A model generated the notes under the pieces. The model did not search any database and was not told the origin of the DNA. It saw nothing but the letters and a program-made list of their open reading frames with translations. Source: Siphonodentalium dalli (taxonomy: Eukaryota; Mollusca; Scaphopoda; Gadilida; Siphonodentaliidae). From it: 64,000 nucleotides of DNA. Within the stretch, counting starts at the first letter, position 1; each line of letters begins with the position of its first letter. The stretch covers positions 155,607,043 to 155,671,042 of the forward strand of contig CP136069.1 in NCBI GenBank assembly GCA_032622095.1, in the 5' to 3' direction. Both the position numbers and the translations under genes were made by a program. This document shows, in pieces, positions 11,921-23,667 of this stretch.

Positions 11921-12008
11921 ATCGGGATTGGAACCAGCTTCCCCATACTCGAACGGTGTATGATGGCATATATAGTACGCCACACACCTTACCAACTGAG
12001 CCACCACC
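11921..12008 (-). repeat. tRNA-derived SINE fragment
   Basis: Read on the minus strand, GGGTGGTGGCTCAGTTGGTA resembles a tRNA A box and GGTTCCAATCCC resembles a B box. The spacing fits a tRNA-like polymerase III promoter. The arms do not fold as a functional tRNA, so it is called a SINE or tRNA-pseudogene fragment. A related sequence is at 47405-47483. Confidence 0.55.
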
Positions 12009-12151
12009 CATGCAAACAACATGCATACCATGATAATATTCATCCATATCCCATACCGGTTTATGACTAATTTGAAGACTAGAACGTGTACATCTAAAAT
12101 GTTTATGGCCTATATTCGTGACTTTTAAGGTTGTGTGTAATTAAGGGAGTA

Positions 12152-12266
12152 CAGTAATGCCCTAAGCTTTCCGATGAATGGCAACAAGCCATATTTCCGA
12201 CTAAATCATGAAAAGTTACCCATAATTCTGCTGTGGTTATGGAGTCGATTACTAAGGGCATTACTG
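12152..12266. mobile_element. Small TA-flanked element (Tc1/mariner-type ends)
   Basis: The 115-bp element starts CAGTAATGCCCTAAG and ends CTAAGGGCATTACTG, with TA on each side. A TA target and CAGT ends fit the IS630-Tc1-mariner superfamily. Its body is one arm of the 213-bp palindrome at 31116-31328, so it looks like a deletion derivative keeping one arm plus both tips. Confidence 0.65.
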
Positions 12267-12633
12267 TATATCTACTATACTTTATCGGTCACTGTAATGG
12301 ACTGGTGGAATAGATTCCAACTCATTACAAGGCTCATCGCCTGTCACCGGGGCAATATGTCGTTGCCTGAAAACCAATAATCATCAGAGGATATTACTTG
12401 AGAAAACTTTATCGAGTCACATTCGCCCCAGGTCATGCTGGCTGTATAATGGCTATTTTCTATTGAGGAGCGATACACACTGTACGTCTCTGTGAGGGAG
12501 ACGATTCATGGTTATATATGGACGAGGATCTGGCCCCGCGTATATACACCGCTCGTATACATGATATATTAGCAGGGATGCCGTAAGAAACAAATACAGT
12601 TAGGGGCACAACTTCGAAACTTCGTTATGTTGC

Positions 12634-12660
12634 CGTTGTTGTTGTTGTTGTTGTTGTTGT
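12634..12660 (+). repeat. (TTG)n microsatellite
   Basis: A GTT/TTG run of about nine units. Confidence 0.9.
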
Positions 12661-12705
12661 GAACGACAGCAGCGAAGACTGCGTGACGTGATAAATGATC
12701 ACATT

Positions 12706-12899
12706 ATGATCATGTTGATGATGTTAGTGACGACGATGATATGACGATGAAGATTATGATGCTGCCGATGATGATGATGATGATGATGATGATAATGATG
12801 AGGATGATGATGATGATTATGCTGATTATGACGATGAAGATGAAGATGATGATGATGATGATGATGTTGATTATGACGATGAAGATGATGATGATTATT
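12706..12899 (+). repeat. (GAT)n microsatellite
   Basis: About 190 bp of imperfect GAT repeats. The long open frames on both strands (polymethionine-rich one way, polyisoleucine-rich the other) are low-complexity artefacts. Confidence 0.9.
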
Positions 12900-14560
12900 A
12901 TTAACATTATGTGTAAGCGTTTTCGGTCAACAAACTCGTGTCTAGCTGTCAGAGTATATATATTCACAGCACAATCGCCAGTTATATTTATGTTGATATA
13001 TAAGTTATTTCTTGCGAGTCTATATATTAAGCAAAAGTGGTCACGTTGTGGCCCAACCTTGATTAATGGAAAAATGGACAGAAGCCGATTTGACTGCTCC
13101 CTGCACCGGCGCTCATTTGCAATAGCCAGGGGTGTGTGGGTAGCGGGTTCGTTATTGGGGCGTCGATATATAACGTGTGTGTATATAGTGGTTGTGGGGT
13201 GACTGCATAACAATATGCGTTCTCCGATGAGAGCGACCTAAGTTTATATCTCATTTTGAGTACTTCCTATTTGCTGATACATCATGGAGTTTATATTTCG
13301 TCAATAATCTGTAATTATTCGTTGATTTCTGGTCCTCTCATGCAATTAATGGTGTGGGTACATAGGAAAAGCCTATACCCCGACCACAACTCCACTTGCC
13401 ACCTCCGTGCATCGAGGTCAACTAATGTAATTATATTTGCCCGCAGGCAGCTCGGCAAAACTTAATAATCCTTAAATGTAATGCATCGAGTCACTCCGAG
13501 CAAATCGCGGAAGGAATTACCAGCAATTTTACATTAATTCGAACAGAGCTGGTCAGTCAACGTGGTGGAATTGGAACCAAATTAATAGAATTGATAGCGG
13601 AATTCCGCGGTAAAGTTCGCAATAAATTCATGAATAATTATCCCCCTTGATAGGTCCAGCTTGAGCTAATTTGAGGGTCCGTGGAGACTCTGTCAACAAG
13701 CGTATGCTCACTGGTTTGGAAGGAAGAAATTATTTCACGGTGGACAAAGTTCCGAATTCCCTTGCGTTCTCGAGTCGACGTCCCGAAACCACATGCGGGT
13801 GTCTATAATTCATTGTACTGGTATTTTCTTGTCTTGTTATTTATGTTAATGTACATTTGACCATAGATGATGTAACCTACAAATAAACTTACTTGATTGA
13901 TTGGTATATATAGGTGAATCAAAACTTGTTCACGAACCTGATCTAGACCTAACCCGATCATTTAGGCCGATGATTTTTTAGGAATGCACGCCAACTGTAT
14001 ACGCCTGAACTATTTAGAGACCAATTCTTTGCACACCTAATTTTCCCGACAGATTATCTCTTCCATAATTGTATGGTATGACATAATGAATTCAAACTAT
14101 ACTGTTGGACAACTGAGGAGAAGTTTTCAATACTTAATTAATATATTCCGTAGCCACTATATTTTTTCACATAAATAAACAGGGTCAAACTCCAAAAAAA
14201 ACTGTGTCCATATTTGCTCTTCTTCATTTCTCACATTGGTTGACAGCTGGAATATGCATGGGATTCCTTTTTTTTCAATCTCACAAGCTATGAGGTCGTA
14301 TATATATAGTAAATGTTAGTTTGAATTTAAATTTGTCCATACCAATTATCGATGTCTCAAAGGATGTGGGATAAATGATATTATACTCCTATATATAGAA
14401 AATTGCGGCTATTGATCAATACAGTGAATAAAATCACCTTTCCTTTATCTGTTTACAATTATCACTAAATATGGCCAATACTAAGCCAAAATGTGAGATA
14501 CATGTATGTATATGCGGCACAGGTACATGTATATATTCACGCTGTTCGAACTATAGGCAT
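12900..14560. other. No gene seen; possible LINE tail inside
   Basis: There is no convincing coding frame. The only structured item is the AATAAA plus TTGATTGATTGG stretch at 13840-13905, listed separately. Confidence 0.4.
13840..13905 (+). mobile_element. Possible non-LTR retrotransposon 3' tail
   Basis: The stretch ends AAATAAACTTACTTGATTGA followed by a short TTGA-type repeat. A polyadenylation-like signal leading into a simple repeat is typical of many invertebrate LINE 3' ends. No reverse transcriptase frame lies upstream, so at best this is a strongly truncated copy. Confidence 0.3.
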
Positions 14561-14566
14561 GTACAG

Positions 14567-14803
14567 ACATGCTTATCACTAACTATATAAGGTTGCTTAC
14601 ATGCAACTTCGGTGATGAATATTTCCCTGCACCAGTGACCCCAGACATGCTTATCACTAACTATATAAGGTTAGTTACATGCAACTTCGGTGATGACTAT
14701 TTCCCTGCACCAGTGACCCCAGACATGCTTATCACTAACTATATAAGGTTTCTTACATGCAACTTCGGTGATGAATATTTCCCTGCACCAGTGACCCCAG
14801 ACA
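14567..14803 (+). repeat. 78-bp minisatellite, three units
   Basis: Three nearly identical units, each starting ACATGCTTATCACTAAC and ending CACCAGTGACCCCAG. The period of 78 bp is a multiple of three, so a 103-residue frame (14569-14880) reads the same 26-residue repeat three times. The encoded unit (LITNYIR...CNFGDEYFPAPVTPD) matches no family I know. Coding function is unsupported. Confidence 0.85.
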
Positions 14804-14880
14804 TTTATAAGGAGAGACTCGTCATAACTCTTCATTCCATGTTCGGCAAAGATTCGTCTATTGAAATCCGGAAGTTCTAA

Positions 14881-16329
14881 ATTGATTTATAGAAATTGCG
14901 GTTATGTTTGAATAGAAATGGAATAGAAATTCCATAGATTCTGTCCAACGTTTTTGTTAACTTATCGAGTTTCCTCCCTTGATCCCGGAACCTCGTTGAT
15001 GACTTTAATCCCGCCTGCCTATTAAAGAGCACGCGACAAGGAATCACGAGGTCTGCGTTTAATGAAAATCACGAGATAGCGACCCGTCAGTGAATGGAAT
15101 TCTGGTCAAAGTCCAGAAGGTCATCAGAGGTCAAGCTTAATTGAGTTGCGACGGATCTACAACCAAATTGGACGGGACAGTTCGTGCTAATCAAGTCGGT
15201 CCTCCTATCCCACACCGGACGGGCGAATCGAACGCCAACTACTACCGCTGAAATGTTCCCAATTAAACCAATTGATTTCCGAATTATGTCCCCTGAAATG
15301 GAATAAAATCAAACTTGGGCCAGTAATCAATGTGATTGTGATGGTGGCGCCGATAGTGACCGTCAGATAGCTATATTCCCAAGGTGCTGAATATCTAGAT
15401 CCGTGATCGAATTATTTTAACATGGCATAAACACTGGACATTTGAGATAAGCGCTCACGTGGACACCACCTGCTGGCCAACAATAAAAGTTCCAATTGAC
15501 CAGCTGACCACGATCCCGACTCGATTGTCAATCTTGATATCCCGGGAGATGGGCAAAGATATCGGATGTCGAATAGTCGATCGAATAACATCATCTCAAT
15601 ATAAACAAAACTCCCTGTGTGGTCTAAACATCTACATGTACGCGGGCTGTAAAGTTCTCCGGTGGTTGCAATGTTGGCGTGACATCACTATGATGTGTGG
15701 TCTTTGGTGAGATGTATTGTTGGACTCTCCTCCACACCCGAGTCTTCAACTGAATGCAATATTGGGGGACGTCCCATGCGTGCTTTGTCGTGGACTGCAA
15801 TATCTGCATGGCTGGCGTTTTAATTTATTCATCACAAATTGGTTTTAGATGATAAGTTCTCAAAAACTCGAAAGTATGGACATGCGCTGTTTACTAAATG
15901 TACCGGTATGAGAAATAAATAAAAGTTCCAATTGATCCAATTGTTCCAATATATGACAGATAAGCGCTCGAGCGAGTCCCCTGGTGATAAGATCTCTAAC
16001 TACGAAACCAGCAACTCACCATGCACAAAAAAGACAAAGTCCATCCTTCAACTCGTCGAAACAGACAGACCCATCTAGAACTCAACATCAGCTGACACCA
16101 CCACCACGCCTTGCCGCCGTGGTCTCCGGCCAACTGCCGTGCCAACACCCAGCATCTACCACATCAACATGCACCCCCATGACTATGTACATAAAGACTT
16201 AACGGATTGTCTTTTGGTCCTGCATGATTGAAGTCAAATGGTGGGTCTGGTGGTCACACCAAGAAAGGGTGTACGGACCTGCAAAATGCAGTCCGACCAT
16301 CCTATCCGGCTTCGGTCGGAAACTACTCT
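14881..16329. other. No recognised gene
   Basis: Short open frames only. The part at about 16130-16320 is less AT-rich and contains small hairpins (for example TCCGGCTTCGGTCGGA), but I cannot assign it to an RNA family. Confidence 0.4.
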
Positions 16330-16455
16330 CACACGTATTATTATTTTTATTTTATTTTTTTTAAACATATTTTTATTGTAATATAATATTACAAGAGGGA
16401 TCGGGGCACAAGTTTGAAAACTTACATCCGCCCTCTCACATTAACATTTTAACAA
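16330..16455 (-). mobile_element. Truncated LINE 3' end
   Basis: Read on the minus strand, the sequence runs GAGAGGGCGGATGTAAGTTT, then GTGCCCCGATCCCTCTTGTA, then AATAAA and an A-rich tail. This arrangement is characteristic of a 5'-truncated poly-A LINE insertion. No protein-coding part remains. Confidence 0.5.
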
Positions 16456-16785
16456 ATACAATGTAAGTGACGAACATCAGTCCTATCCTTCTGCTTTTAA
16501 AAAAAATTCATCTGAGATAGTCAACATTTGTATACGTACGGGAGGATCGCCAATATTTTCTGCAGGGGGGGGGGGGGGGGTAATTAAATCGTTTCTTTGA
16601 TGAAATGTATGAATGAACAAAATGGAAAAGAATTTCGTTGCGTCGATTCAATTCTGATGATATCCCTGTGAGTAAGGAGGAAATGTTAGATAATATAAAT
16701 TGGTGAGTTAAATTAAGAATTCGTTGAGTAATAAAGGGGTTAACAGTATAAATGTCGATCGAGATGAGTATAGATCTACACCCCT

Positions 16786-16845
16786 GTCGGACCATGTCGG
16801 CCCCTGTCAGCCTCTTTCGGCCCCTGTCGGCCCCAGTTGGGCCCA
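16786..16845 (+). repeat. 13-bp minisatellite (TCGGCCCCTG)
   Basis: Four to five imperfect units around GTCGGCCCCTGTC. A similar but separate GGCCCC-type array is at 23668-23742. Confidence 0.6.
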
Positions 16846-17225
16846 TGGTGGCTCTCCGCGCTCAACCACCATGTGGATACACAAATTGATAAATTATTCA
16901 GTTTAACAAATATCCGAACCCGACAAAAGGAACACTTTTCTTTCGTGCTTGCGATTTAATCTACCGATTGTATCAGACAATTAATTTCCTCATTAGTGGC
17001 AGATGGCCTTTATATTACGCTCAATTCTGTATTGTGTTTGAAATACCGCTGGTAAATAAGGCTGGTCGGGAAATTAATAGTGGGGGGAATTAGTTCTATA
17101 GGGTTCTATAGATGAAGCCTAACATTCATGACAATTGTATAAAACAGTTAATTCGCTGATTATATATATATACTATACGCCTCGCTGCTTTCTTTGCTTT
17201 TGGAATACAACGGTGTAATTCTTAA

Positions 17226-17673
17226 AGGTACTCAATCCGATTAGAGGGTCCCCATATCATCAAGATACAACAACAACAACATTTTCAAAATACGCTTTAG
17301 TTATCAGAATCGATTAATTGCAACAAAATAATGCTAACCGCTGTCAACTGTGGTATCAAATTTCCCAAAACTTGTTATTTATCAACATTTTGTTCAACGA
17401 AATTTGGCCGTATTATCACTTGAGTATTCACGAAATTTGGCCGTATTACCACTTATTTTTAGAGTTATCCATCTCTATCCGCAATTTTAACCGAGACCAT
17501 TCTTTTGACGGTGTGTTTCTGGGCCACAAACAATTGAAATAACAAACTTCAAAAATCGATAGCTGATCACTCTGAGCTTTGATGGGTAGGTTCCTCGACG
17601 TGAATCAAATATTGTTTTACCCCCGAAGCCAAAGAAATAGTAAATTATGGGTGTTTAATCGGATTGAATACCT
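17226..17673. mobile_element. TTAA-flanked MITE, family T3
   Basis: The ends AGGTACTCAATCCGATTA and TAATCGGATTGAATACCT form an 18-bp inverted repeat with one mismatch. TTAA lies on both sides (17222-17225 and 17674-17677). The target fits piggyBac- or Kolobok-type transposition. The 74-residue frame inside is not recognisable. Confidence 0.75.
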
Positions 17674-17677
17674 TTAA

Positions 17678-17888
17678 AGATACGGACGGCATTCGCTGTG
17701 GTTAAAAGCTGTTAAAAGAGTCACATCCTTCAAAACCGTCATAAACAGAAAGACTCTCAGAATATAGACATATTCTGTTCTTATACAAATCATAAATACT
17801 AATATGAGTATATTCTTGAGGAAATTAATAACTTGGTAACTGTTATTGATAAATTATAACCTGCAACCAAGGCCATCCGCGCATGCCT
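17678..17888. mobile_element. TTAA-flanked MITE, family T4, copy 1
   Basis: It abuts the T3 element and shares its TTAA. The left end AGATACGGACGGC and the right end GGCCATCCGCGCATGCCT are a diverged inverted pair, and TTAA follows at 17889-17892. The interior (CATAAACAGAAAG, ATAGACATATTCTGTTCTTA) matches the longer copy at 40597-41190. Confidence 0.6.
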
Positions 17889-17968
17889 TTAAATTTATCT
17901 TCCGAAAGTGTGCAATATCTTGTCAACTGCGGCGAATTGAATATGACAACTGTATGAGCGTAGCTTAA

Positions 17969-18361
17969 CCCTTTACCCAACAAACCGGCCAAAACCGGCC
18001 AAATAAAGCTTCAACAGCCTAAAATATCTTCGGTCTGTCTCAATAAAACCATACAAATATGGATATCATTGGAACCGGCTCCTTGACCACATTGTGATAG
18101 TTACAGTTATACCCTGTGCCAATGCATTCTCTTATATATGCGAGTCGACCATAGGTCGCCTCGCATATATAAGAGAATGCATTGGCCTAAAAAAAAATCT
18201 TTTTTAAACACTTTTTACCATTTTATCTTACATACTTTAACAATTTTATAATTTTTAATGTGTTAAGCCAATGCATTCTCTTATATATGCGAGGCGACCT
18301 ATGGTCGACTCGCATATATAAGAGAATGCATTGGCACAGGGCCCTTCTGTTGGGTAAAGGG
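17969..18361. mobile_element. piggyBac-type MITE, family T1, copy 2
   Basis: Full 393-bp copy flanked by TTAA at 17965-17968 and 18362-18365, with ends CCCTTTACCCAACA and TGTTGGGTAAAGGG. Both 69-bp palindromic modules are complete (18118-18186 and 18267-18335). It is nearly identical to the copy at 38048, which suggests fairly recent activity. Confidence 0.9.
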
Positions 18362-18365
18362 TTAA

Positions 18366-18548
18366 ACCTTTTCGTGACGAGAGCAGCACTGGTGCAGCAT
18401 TAAAGATCCCTTGTCAGCGCAGTGTCTTTTAAATGAGAGTCTCACATAGAGCGCACTGGCTTACAAGGTCAAGGTAAATATTGTTAGACCAATGTATTCT
18501 CCCATATAGGGTGCCTCGCATATATAAGAGAATGAATTGGCACATGGT
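18366..18548. mobile_element. piggyBac-type MITE, family T2, truncated copy
   Basis: It begins directly after the TTAA that ends the T1 copy. The order matches other T2 members: a start like ACCTTTTCGTGACGAGAGCA, a GCTGCACCAG-like block, then GCCTCGCATATATAAGAGAA. The right end is not clear. Confidence 0.5.
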
Positions 18549-18627
18549 TTTCTCAAAATTTAGATTTAGATAGCCAGCATACATGTAGACCATGTCGATT
18601 AGTGTGAGATCTATACTCCTATCGTCG

Positions 18628-19136
18628 GCTTAAATCGTGCCATGCATGAAGCTCTATACTCTATACTCAAGTTTATAAAATTGAAAAATCATTGCAGTTA
18701 ATATATTTCTCAGTTATTAACTATTCCTTAATATATATTTTACTGCAGGTGAAGGTCCCAAGTACCCAACTCAAAATTGCATGATTTAAATGAATTTGTG
18801 GGATATTTTGCTTGGCGTCGCTTATAATCATGGAATTTCTTCCGGAAAATGAATTAAATTTTTTTTTATGATATCGGCTCACTAAAGTCACACCAAAAAA
18901 AATGCAATCTCGAGCTGGGACCATCCCCATTGTGTGAAGTAGATTATACAAGAACAAGTATTAACAAAGACATATATTCCCTGCCGTGTTTGTTCAATGT
19001 TACAAAGTTCCCTGTCATAACGGGTCAGAACATCAAAAAGTTCCCAAGTTTTGTATTGGTGGAATGTGATCTCTATACGGACGTAGCATGCATGTAGTAG
19101 TTCTGCATATAGTATATATAACATGATCTATATCGT
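18628..19136. mobile_element. MITE with AGATCATGCC-type ends
   Basis: The left side (ATCGTGCCATGCATGAAGCT) and right side (GATCTCTATACGGACGTAGC, then ACATGATCTA) are inverted versions of the ends at 7404 and 62940. Internal blocks (GTGAAGGTCCCAAG, GATATCGGCTCACT) recur at 10420-10620. No coding capacity. Confidence 0.5.
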
Positions 19137-19175
19137 CGTCTGTAAACGGGCGTCGTTACATCCCTGGATGAGGGT

Positions 19176-19545
19176 TACCCTTGGAACAAACGTCGCACTA
19201 CCGACGAATCGAATTCAATTATTTGAATTAGATTCGTCGGTAGTGCGACGTTTGTTGCAAATAAATGCGAGTAGACGCACTACCGACGAAGAATGCGTGT
19301 GGTCAACACGAATTTAATTGCTGATGCGTCTGAGATCCGTGTTTGAAACAAACGTCGCATCACCGTCGACTCGAATTTAATTCAGAGACATGCAAACGAG
19401 CTGCATAATGATATGCTAATGAGGGAATTCCAATTGAAACTGGAAAACACCAACGAGCATGACGTAATTTGGTGGTATTTGAATTCGAGTCGACGAAAGT
19501 GCGACGTTTGTTTCAAATTAAATGCGAGTAGACGCACTAAATAAA
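19176..19545. mobile_element. Foldback element, family F, left copy
   Basis: CAAACGTCGCACTACCGACG is followed within about 50 bp by its inverse CGTCGGTAGTGCGACGTTTG, and two further diverged copies follow before 19545 (ACGTCGCATCACCGTCGA, AGTGCGACGTTTGTTTCAA). The outer end TTACCCTTGGAACAAACGTC is matched in inverted orientation at 26545-26565. Confidence 0.65.
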
Positions 19546-19589
19546 TATTTATTCCGTTTGGATATACACGCTATACTGCATGTGCATGG

Positions 19590-20128
19590 ACGTGTGCACA
19601 TTTAACATCAACGATGGGTTGAAATTGTTCTTGTAATTTGATTTTCCAGCAATGAATTATTGGGGAATTTGTTGTTTTTAGACCAACATTTACATATTTT
19701 CCGACTTTTGATCCAACATTTTGACTGAAATGGCCTGTGTCCTGGTCCCTCGTGACCCCCGTGGCCAGCCAGAAAAAACTGCTAATTATTTTCCTATGCT
19801 TCTGTTCAAAATTATGAACTTAAATGTTCATCAGTTGGAAATTTTTCAACCTTCGTGGGGTGTCAGGTTGGAAATTGTCAGCACTTGGAAAGCTTGAGGC
19901 CAGTCTAATGCTATATAGGTTTTTGCGGTTTTCATGTTCAAAGTTTTCTCCCGCTGTGCCAAACTATGATCGGAGAACCATGGTCCCCCAGTGCATGATA
20001 CTGATCCAGTCAGAATAGTCTATTATCCAGGCATGTGAAGGAACAGCCAAGGGGGTTCAAATTGAATTACGCAAATTTATTAGCCCCCCCCCCCCCAACC
20101 GAGACCCATATAGCCGTACGCCCCTGCC
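19590..20128 (+). mobile_element. hAT-like family H fragment
   Basis: Typical body phrases of the family are present: GGTTGAAATTGTTCTTGTAA, GGTTGGAAATTGTCAGCACT and a poly-C run at about 20084-20096. It ends with a diverged right terminus around GCCGTACGCCCCTG. No left terminus or target duplication was found. Confidence 0.55.
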
Positions 20129-20185
20129 CGCCATGGTTATTTTACCACGTGGTTTTAGATAGGCATACTGACGCAATATATACAG

Positions 20186-21125
20186 TCCATGAGCCAGGAA
20201 CGAAAATGGTACCAATTTGGTGGGCAAATTCTATCAACAATTTTCTGAAATCTTATAATCTGAAGTTTATCTCAGTGCTGGGGCGCACTCGGGCAGTGTA
20301 GCTTAGTGTCAAAATTAATGTTTCCATGGCAACGGAGGGTGTTTTTGGCCGGTATACAAAATATGCCTATAATGGTTTATAACTAGAAAGTTTAAAGCAT
20401 GACGTCTATCTTTGCATCGATACGAGGTGCTACCCATGGTGGGCTTTCTTTTGTCACAGGATATTTCACATCAAGAGGTCAAGGTCATATATAAAGGTCA
20501 AGGTCATTGACCAAAATAATAGCATTTTTCATAACGGGTCATACGTTTTCTACCCACTGAGTTTATATATTAGTTCTGAATACGTTATCTTTGCTCAGAA
20601 ATAATATATAGCATATATGCTACATGGAGAACTGCGTTGTTATTGAAACCGAGAAGACTGTCACGAGATATAGTCCTTTAAACTTGGTGACCATTTTCCA
20701 AAATGGGTCAAAATCAGTTATTTCACAAGCTATCGTACTTCTGTGTATAGTATAGATTAGATACTTATAGTGGGATCCCTAAAGGGCTGAATCGTGATTT
20801 TAGTGACCAAAGCATGAGACTTCAAATATATGTTGCTTAGTTATAAGGAAAACTTATTTTGGAAGGGTGCTTGGGTTGGGGGTCATGTGTCATGATAAAA
20901 TCAGGTTTCCATGGCAACGACATAAAATATTTGAAGAAATATGTTAAAAGCCCCTTTTAAGATTCAACGAACATGTGGTTAAAGAAATTATGTATCATAT
21001 CTGACTCATTGATGGTCCACCAAGCGGACTGGGCCACCAGGGCATATAGGTTCAAGGTCAATTACCAAGGTCATTGGGGAAATTTTATTATTTTGGTCTA
21101 TTTATTACTAATTGTCTCACAATTC
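20186..21125 (+). repeat. Large dispersed repeat R1, plus-strand copy
   Basis: This copy of about 0.94 kb is matched in reverse complement by 24786-25740. Shared landmarks include CATGAGCCAGG, AATGGTACCAATT, CCATGGCAAC, CAGAACTGATATATAAACTC (reversed here), CTTATAGTGGGATCCC and GGTCCACCAAGCGGAC. It contains GACCTTGAC blocks. No long open frame supports a protein. Confidence 0.85.
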
Positions 21126-21664
21126 GCTACTCCTAGTGCATTAGTCATAACAGCAATCCCCATCACAATATCACCACGTTGAATTTGATATATGACACAC
21201 TTGATATAAGACGATCAATGTCAATATGTCACAACATTTAGTTCATATATAATCACAGTTTTAAGTATTACTTTTTATAGTATCTGTGGCAATACATAAG
21301 TCACGATACATTGCCCTACAGAGATCATCAGACCATATTGCGTACTTCCTGATATCAGAGCAGATTTGCCACATCCTACTATCTATTTTAGTGGCAGATC
21401 CCACCTGCACATGGTTTGGTTTGTTCGGGTTTCTGAATTGGGCAAAAATTCTGCCGTGTGCTGCCGGTTTTATGAGTCTCGAGTTATCGTCATTGGTAAC
21501 ATCTTACTTCCATTAAAGTCTCATAATTCCGATAGCACAGGCAGAAATCAGGCATCGCGTCTCATCATATTATGTATGTTTAATCGTAAGTCTGCCAACA
21601 AATGAATGAAATTACTTCAATATGCTGTATGCGTCGTTTGCCATAAGAATTCATTAGTTGACGC

Positions 21665-21800
21665 CATGCCATGAAAACCAGATTTATACTCACACATGAC
21701 ATCTCACCTGGGTAACCCTCCAAAAAGTTTCCATTATTACTACGCAACACGTATGTGAAGTTTCATGCTTTAGTTACTAAAGTCACAAAATTGTAGTTGT
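21665..21800 (-). repeat. R1 fragment
   Basis: GTGAAGTTTCATGCTTTAGT and neighbouring text match the R1 copies near 25080 and 23890. Only part of the unit is present. Confidence 0.55.
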
Positions 21801-22189
21801 TTTGATCTTGATTGTAATAGTACTGGCCCCACCATAGACCCCGTAGGATTATCATGTGGAGAACTGACTATATGTGGACTTCGATAAGTAAGTTATATGC
21901 TTTCAAAAAAAAAATTGGTAGACATAACAGAAGGTTGCTCGGTTGTTATGGCAACGACTTAAACATGAAATGCCAATTATTGAGGTTTCGGACAATTGGG
22001 GCAGTATTCAACAACTGAATTTATTTTATAAACCAGGTAGTTTAGATTTGGTAGCGGTTGAACGCACAATGTATCTTCGCACACGATGTCTAACGACACA
22101 CGCTGTCGGTGATGTGATTGGAAATTACCAACCTGACACCCAAATAAGGTCGGTAAATATCCAACTGGTGGCCTTCTCAGTCAATCATT

Positions 22190-22424
22190 TTTACCAAAAG
22201 TAGGAGAATATATGCACATGCTGGTCTAAAAACAACAAATTTCCTAGTAATAAATTGTTGGAAAATCAAACTACAAGAACAATTTCAACATATTGTTGGT
22301 GTGAAATTTCCTAATGTTGTGTCAGGTTATGAAATTGCCAACTGTTGAACATTGGACAAAAGTTGGAGGGGGTGTGAGATACACACCCCTCCCCCAAAAC
22401 AAAACCCCTGTTGCCACATCCCTG
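22190..22424 (-). mobile_element. hAT-like family H fragment
   Basis: The reverse complement matches 28095-28330 closely. The terminus reads TTGCCACATCCCTG at the right edge, the family's CAGGGATGTGGC end. The other end is missing. It borders the Myb-like remnant directly. Confidence 0.65.
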
Positions 22425-22647
22425 AGAAGAATATAATGAGTGGAGGTTTGTTGCACGCTAAAGAATTTAAGCACAATCCAAATACTGCACATGGTCTATT
22501 CGGAAAATTCCCTACCATTTCCGAAGAAATTGCATTCCGGCACTGGTGGATGGTTCCGGTCTCTTTATTTTCAAGAATTTTAATGTTTGAATGCACTATG
22601 CTCAAAACAGTGTTGCGTTCGTCTGTTGTGTACCCCTTCCTTTCCAT
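22425..22647 (-). pseudogene. Possible Myb/SANT-like domain remnant
   Basis: The minus-strand frame starts MERKGYTTDERNTVLSIVHS and continues NIKILENKETG. This pattern resembles Myb/SANT-like DNA-binding domains that occur in Harbinger-associated second proteins and in host proteins. Domain-like text covers residues 3-53. The last part of the 106-residue frame runs into the hAT-like repeat, and a better N-terminus may lie in another register upstream (MSNRWK), which suggests a frameshift. Recognition is by eye only and could be wrong. The plus-strand frame here is a shadow. Confidence 0.3.
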
Positions 22648-22689
22648 CGGTTACTCATGATTGAACTGAACCAAATGTACTGCTAGTCT

Positions 22690-23600
22690 GCTATGCGCAG
22701 CATGTTTTATGTACGTAACTGGTAGTCAATCTATGATTTCTCCCAATCACCTTGATTGGATAATCCTATACTGCGCAGCGATATCTTCCCGTCAACTTCA
22801 CCGAGAGGTTCGCATTGAGCACCGCCTCGGATAAACTACCTGGACTATAAATAAACCCAGCTGGTGAATACGACCCCTGGAATTTTTATGATTCATTAAA
22901 ACTGCGTGGAAATTTATTGGTCAAGGCCCTTAGATACGCTTGTTAGCGACAATCTCTATCAGGTTTCGTAAATGCGTCAATGCATAATTATATAATTACC
23001 ATACCGCGAAAAATGAAATTAATGAATAAGACTGATCAGTGAATCCTTGAAATGTGATACTTAATTAGTCGGGTATAAAGGAATGTGTTACATAACTATA
23101 CCACTATTAGCAATAACACTTCCAGCTTCGTGCCAGTATATACTAATATGACATGACAGTGATCGGGAGGGCATAAAATGTGACAATTATATCTTTTCTT
23201 TACAATTCTAGTTTGTCATCTGAGACGTACGCAAATTATGTGGGGCAGTTCGGTAACACCGCTTCGGAATTTCTATTGGCACTGTGTGTATTGGTGACAA
23301 TATATAGATGTTCAAATATCATTTTAAATAAGTGCATTTAAAAAAATCAAGTACAGTTTAATAGTTTACGGGTGTGGTGTCTTGCTTTTGTGTAGTTTAT
23401 CGTTGGAGCCCGAGATCGAATTATGTGTATTTTATGAACTTCCGGTCGGACGCCCAATTTATTCTCGACCCAATTTCCCAATTTCCGCTAAAACACCAGA
23501 TGAAGTCCAGACATAGTAGTTTGGTAGTTTTACTATTTTGCTGTTTTTAATATAGTTTCTTCATAAAACTAGTTTAATCACCAACTAATTTATGCGGATT
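22690..23600. other. No gene seen
   Basis: Ordinary AT-rich sequence. I found no open frame above 60 codons with protein character, no tandem repeat and no transposon end. Confidence 0.4.
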
Positions 23601-23667
23601 GTCGTAATTACAAGCAATCAATGTTGTTTTCGACACATCTGTCGGCGTATAGAAATGTCGGTATCTG

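Noticed and set aside
12710-13213. Long frames over the (GAT)n tract
   Set aside because: Low-complexity methionine or isoleucine runs from a trinucleotide repeat. The same applies to 35403-35876 and 41605-41991.
16130-16320. Structured non-coding RNA
   Set aside because: Small hairpins are present but no known RNA family could be matched, and a LINE fragment lies alongside.
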